This document shows, one piece after another, positions 5,261 to 5,910 of a stretch of 5,910 nt of DNA. Both the position numbers and the translations under genes were made by a program. The DNA is taken from positions 1 to 5,910 of the forward strand of contig JAKPBM010000369.1 in assembly GCA_029778935.1 (NCBI GenBank), read 5' to 3'. How positions within the stretch are numbered: position 1 is the stretch's first letter; every line of letters starts with the position of its first letter. Below the pieces are notes generated by a model. The model had not been told where the DNA came from. It searched no databases and saw nothing but the letters and a program-made list of their open reading frames with translations. Source of the DNA: Bacillota bacterium. GTDB lineage: Bacteria > Bacillota > Clostridia > Oscillospirales > QAMX01.

Positions 5261-5910
5261 ATGGTCAACGCAAACCACTTCCCCGGGCAAACCGACAACG
5301 AAGTCATCGAAAACGCCATGCGGCATTTAGAGGAAGACAGAATCCTGCTCATCCCGCCCCGTAAGTCTATAATCGAGCCGGAACGGGACTGGTGGCTATT
5401 AGACCGGGCCATTCTGATCCCTGCCAACACCACGGTGATTTTGCAAAATTGCAGAATCAAGCTGTCGGACGCCTGCCGCGACAACTTCTTCCGCACGGCC
5501 AACTGCGGCATGGGCATTGCCGACCCCGCGCGGATTCAAAACGTACACCTTCGCGGCGAAGGGCACTGCGTCCTGGAAGGCGCCGACCGCCCCCGCGCCA
5601 CCGGCGACAGTTCCAAAACCCTCCACTGCCCCTGCCCCCACAGGGAGGCAGACCTGCTGCGCCTGGCCGACTGGGTCCCCGAGGAGCGCAGAAAGGCCGG
5701 CAAGGTAGACTTTTGGGACATACACAACCACTCCTACGGCACCGACGCGGGCAAAGAGGGCGAGTCCCAGTATGGCGACTGGCGGGGCATCGGCGTGCTG
5801 TTTGCCAACGTGGAGCACTTTTCCATTGAAAACCTGCACATCGTCGACTCCCACGGCTGGGGCATCTCGCTGGAAGCCTGCGCCTACGGCCGGGTGGAGA
5901 AAATCCACTT
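5261..5910 (+). CDS. Right-handed beta-helix protein, glycoside hydrolase-like (5' part only)
   Basis: The frame is open from ATG 5261 to the window edge, 216 full codons with no stop, so the 3' end is missing. AAAGGAG (5244-5250) lies 10 bases upstream of the start. The layout resembles pectin-lyase-fold proteins and GH28-like hydrolases: an N-terminal segment with RILLIPPRKSIIEPERDWWL near residues 27-46, then LDRAILIPANTTVILQNC at 47-64, a first coil-like IQNVHLRGEGHCVLEGAD at 92-109, and a further coil VEHFSIENLHIVDSHGWGIS at 184-203. The WD/H-rich insert at 148-175 (FWDIHNHSYGTDAGKEGESQ near 151-170) is distinctive. No signal peptide is present, so it is probably cytoplasmic and acts on imported oligosaccharide. 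Substrate and chemistry (hydrolase, lyase or epimerase) cannot be set, because the catalytic coils lie beyond the window. It is divergent from the ROK repressor. Confidence 0.82.
   Translation, partial: MVNANHFPGQTDNEVIENAMRHLEEDRILLIPPRKSIIEPERDWWLLDRAILIPANTTVILQNCRIKLSDACRDNFFRTANCGMGIADPARIQNVHLRGEGHCVLEGADRPRATGDSSKTLHCPCPHREADLLRLADWVPEERRKAGKVDFWDIHNHSYGTDAGKEGESQYGDWRGIGVLFANVEHFSIENLHIVDSHGWGISLEACAYGRVEKIH

Noticed and set aside
4809..5330. Plus-strand 173-residue ORF across the divergent control region
   Set aside because: No ribosome binding site, it spans the promoters and palindromes, and it overlaps the well-supported beta-helix gene in another frame.

Overview
The window looks like a chromosomal segment of a Gram-positive Clostridia-type Firmicute, perhaps an Oscillospirales-like gut bacterium. 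The evidence is GGAGG-type ribosome binding sites, free use of GTG and TTG starts, AT-rich sigma-A style promoters in an otherwise GC-rich sequence, and protein families common in that group. The genus cannot be fixed from the sequence alone. No rRNA, tRNA, CRISPR array, insertion sequence or phage gene is visible.

Layout. Bases 1-243 hold the possible tail of a gene entering from the left and a good promoter. Three small cytoplasmic-protein genes follow on the + strand: a DUF2200 protein (244-591), a GyrI-like small-molecule-binding protein (785-1405) and a small protein with a conserved N-terminal segment and a Myb/SANT-like helix-turn-helix (1591-1953). A perfect hairpin terminator closes this group (1961-1991). 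Next is a membrane protein locus (2094-3048). It is split into a 40-residue 5' ORF with an excellent ribosome binding site and a 254-residue ORF with none, in different frames, and is best read as one gene carrying a one-base frame disruption. A strong terminator follows (3052-3085). Bases 3086-3508 contain no convincing gene, only several short hairpins.

The right half is a carbohydrate-type regulatory module. A ROK-family repressor gene lies on the - strand (start at 4742). Facing away from it on the + strand is a right-handed beta-helix protein resembling glycoside hydrolases, which starts at 5261 and runs off the window. The 518-bp region between their starts carries a promoter for each gene and several palindromes: a Fur-box-like site, a 7-1-7 inverted repeat, and a 12-bp palindrome with a partial cre match over the beta-helix gene's -35. 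A natural reading is that the ROK protein controls itself and the divergent carbohydrate gene.

The most notable observation is the 3' end of the ROK gene. The zero frame runs through the gene's own terminator and adds an unrelated tail of about 60 residues. A -1 shift at a T TTT TTA heptamer instead gives a normal 399-residue ROK protein that stops just before the terminator. Together with the split membrane gene, this means two frame disruptions within 1.4 kb, so sequence error, real mutation and recoding all need to be separated. I see no clear evidence of a wholly new multi-gene system.
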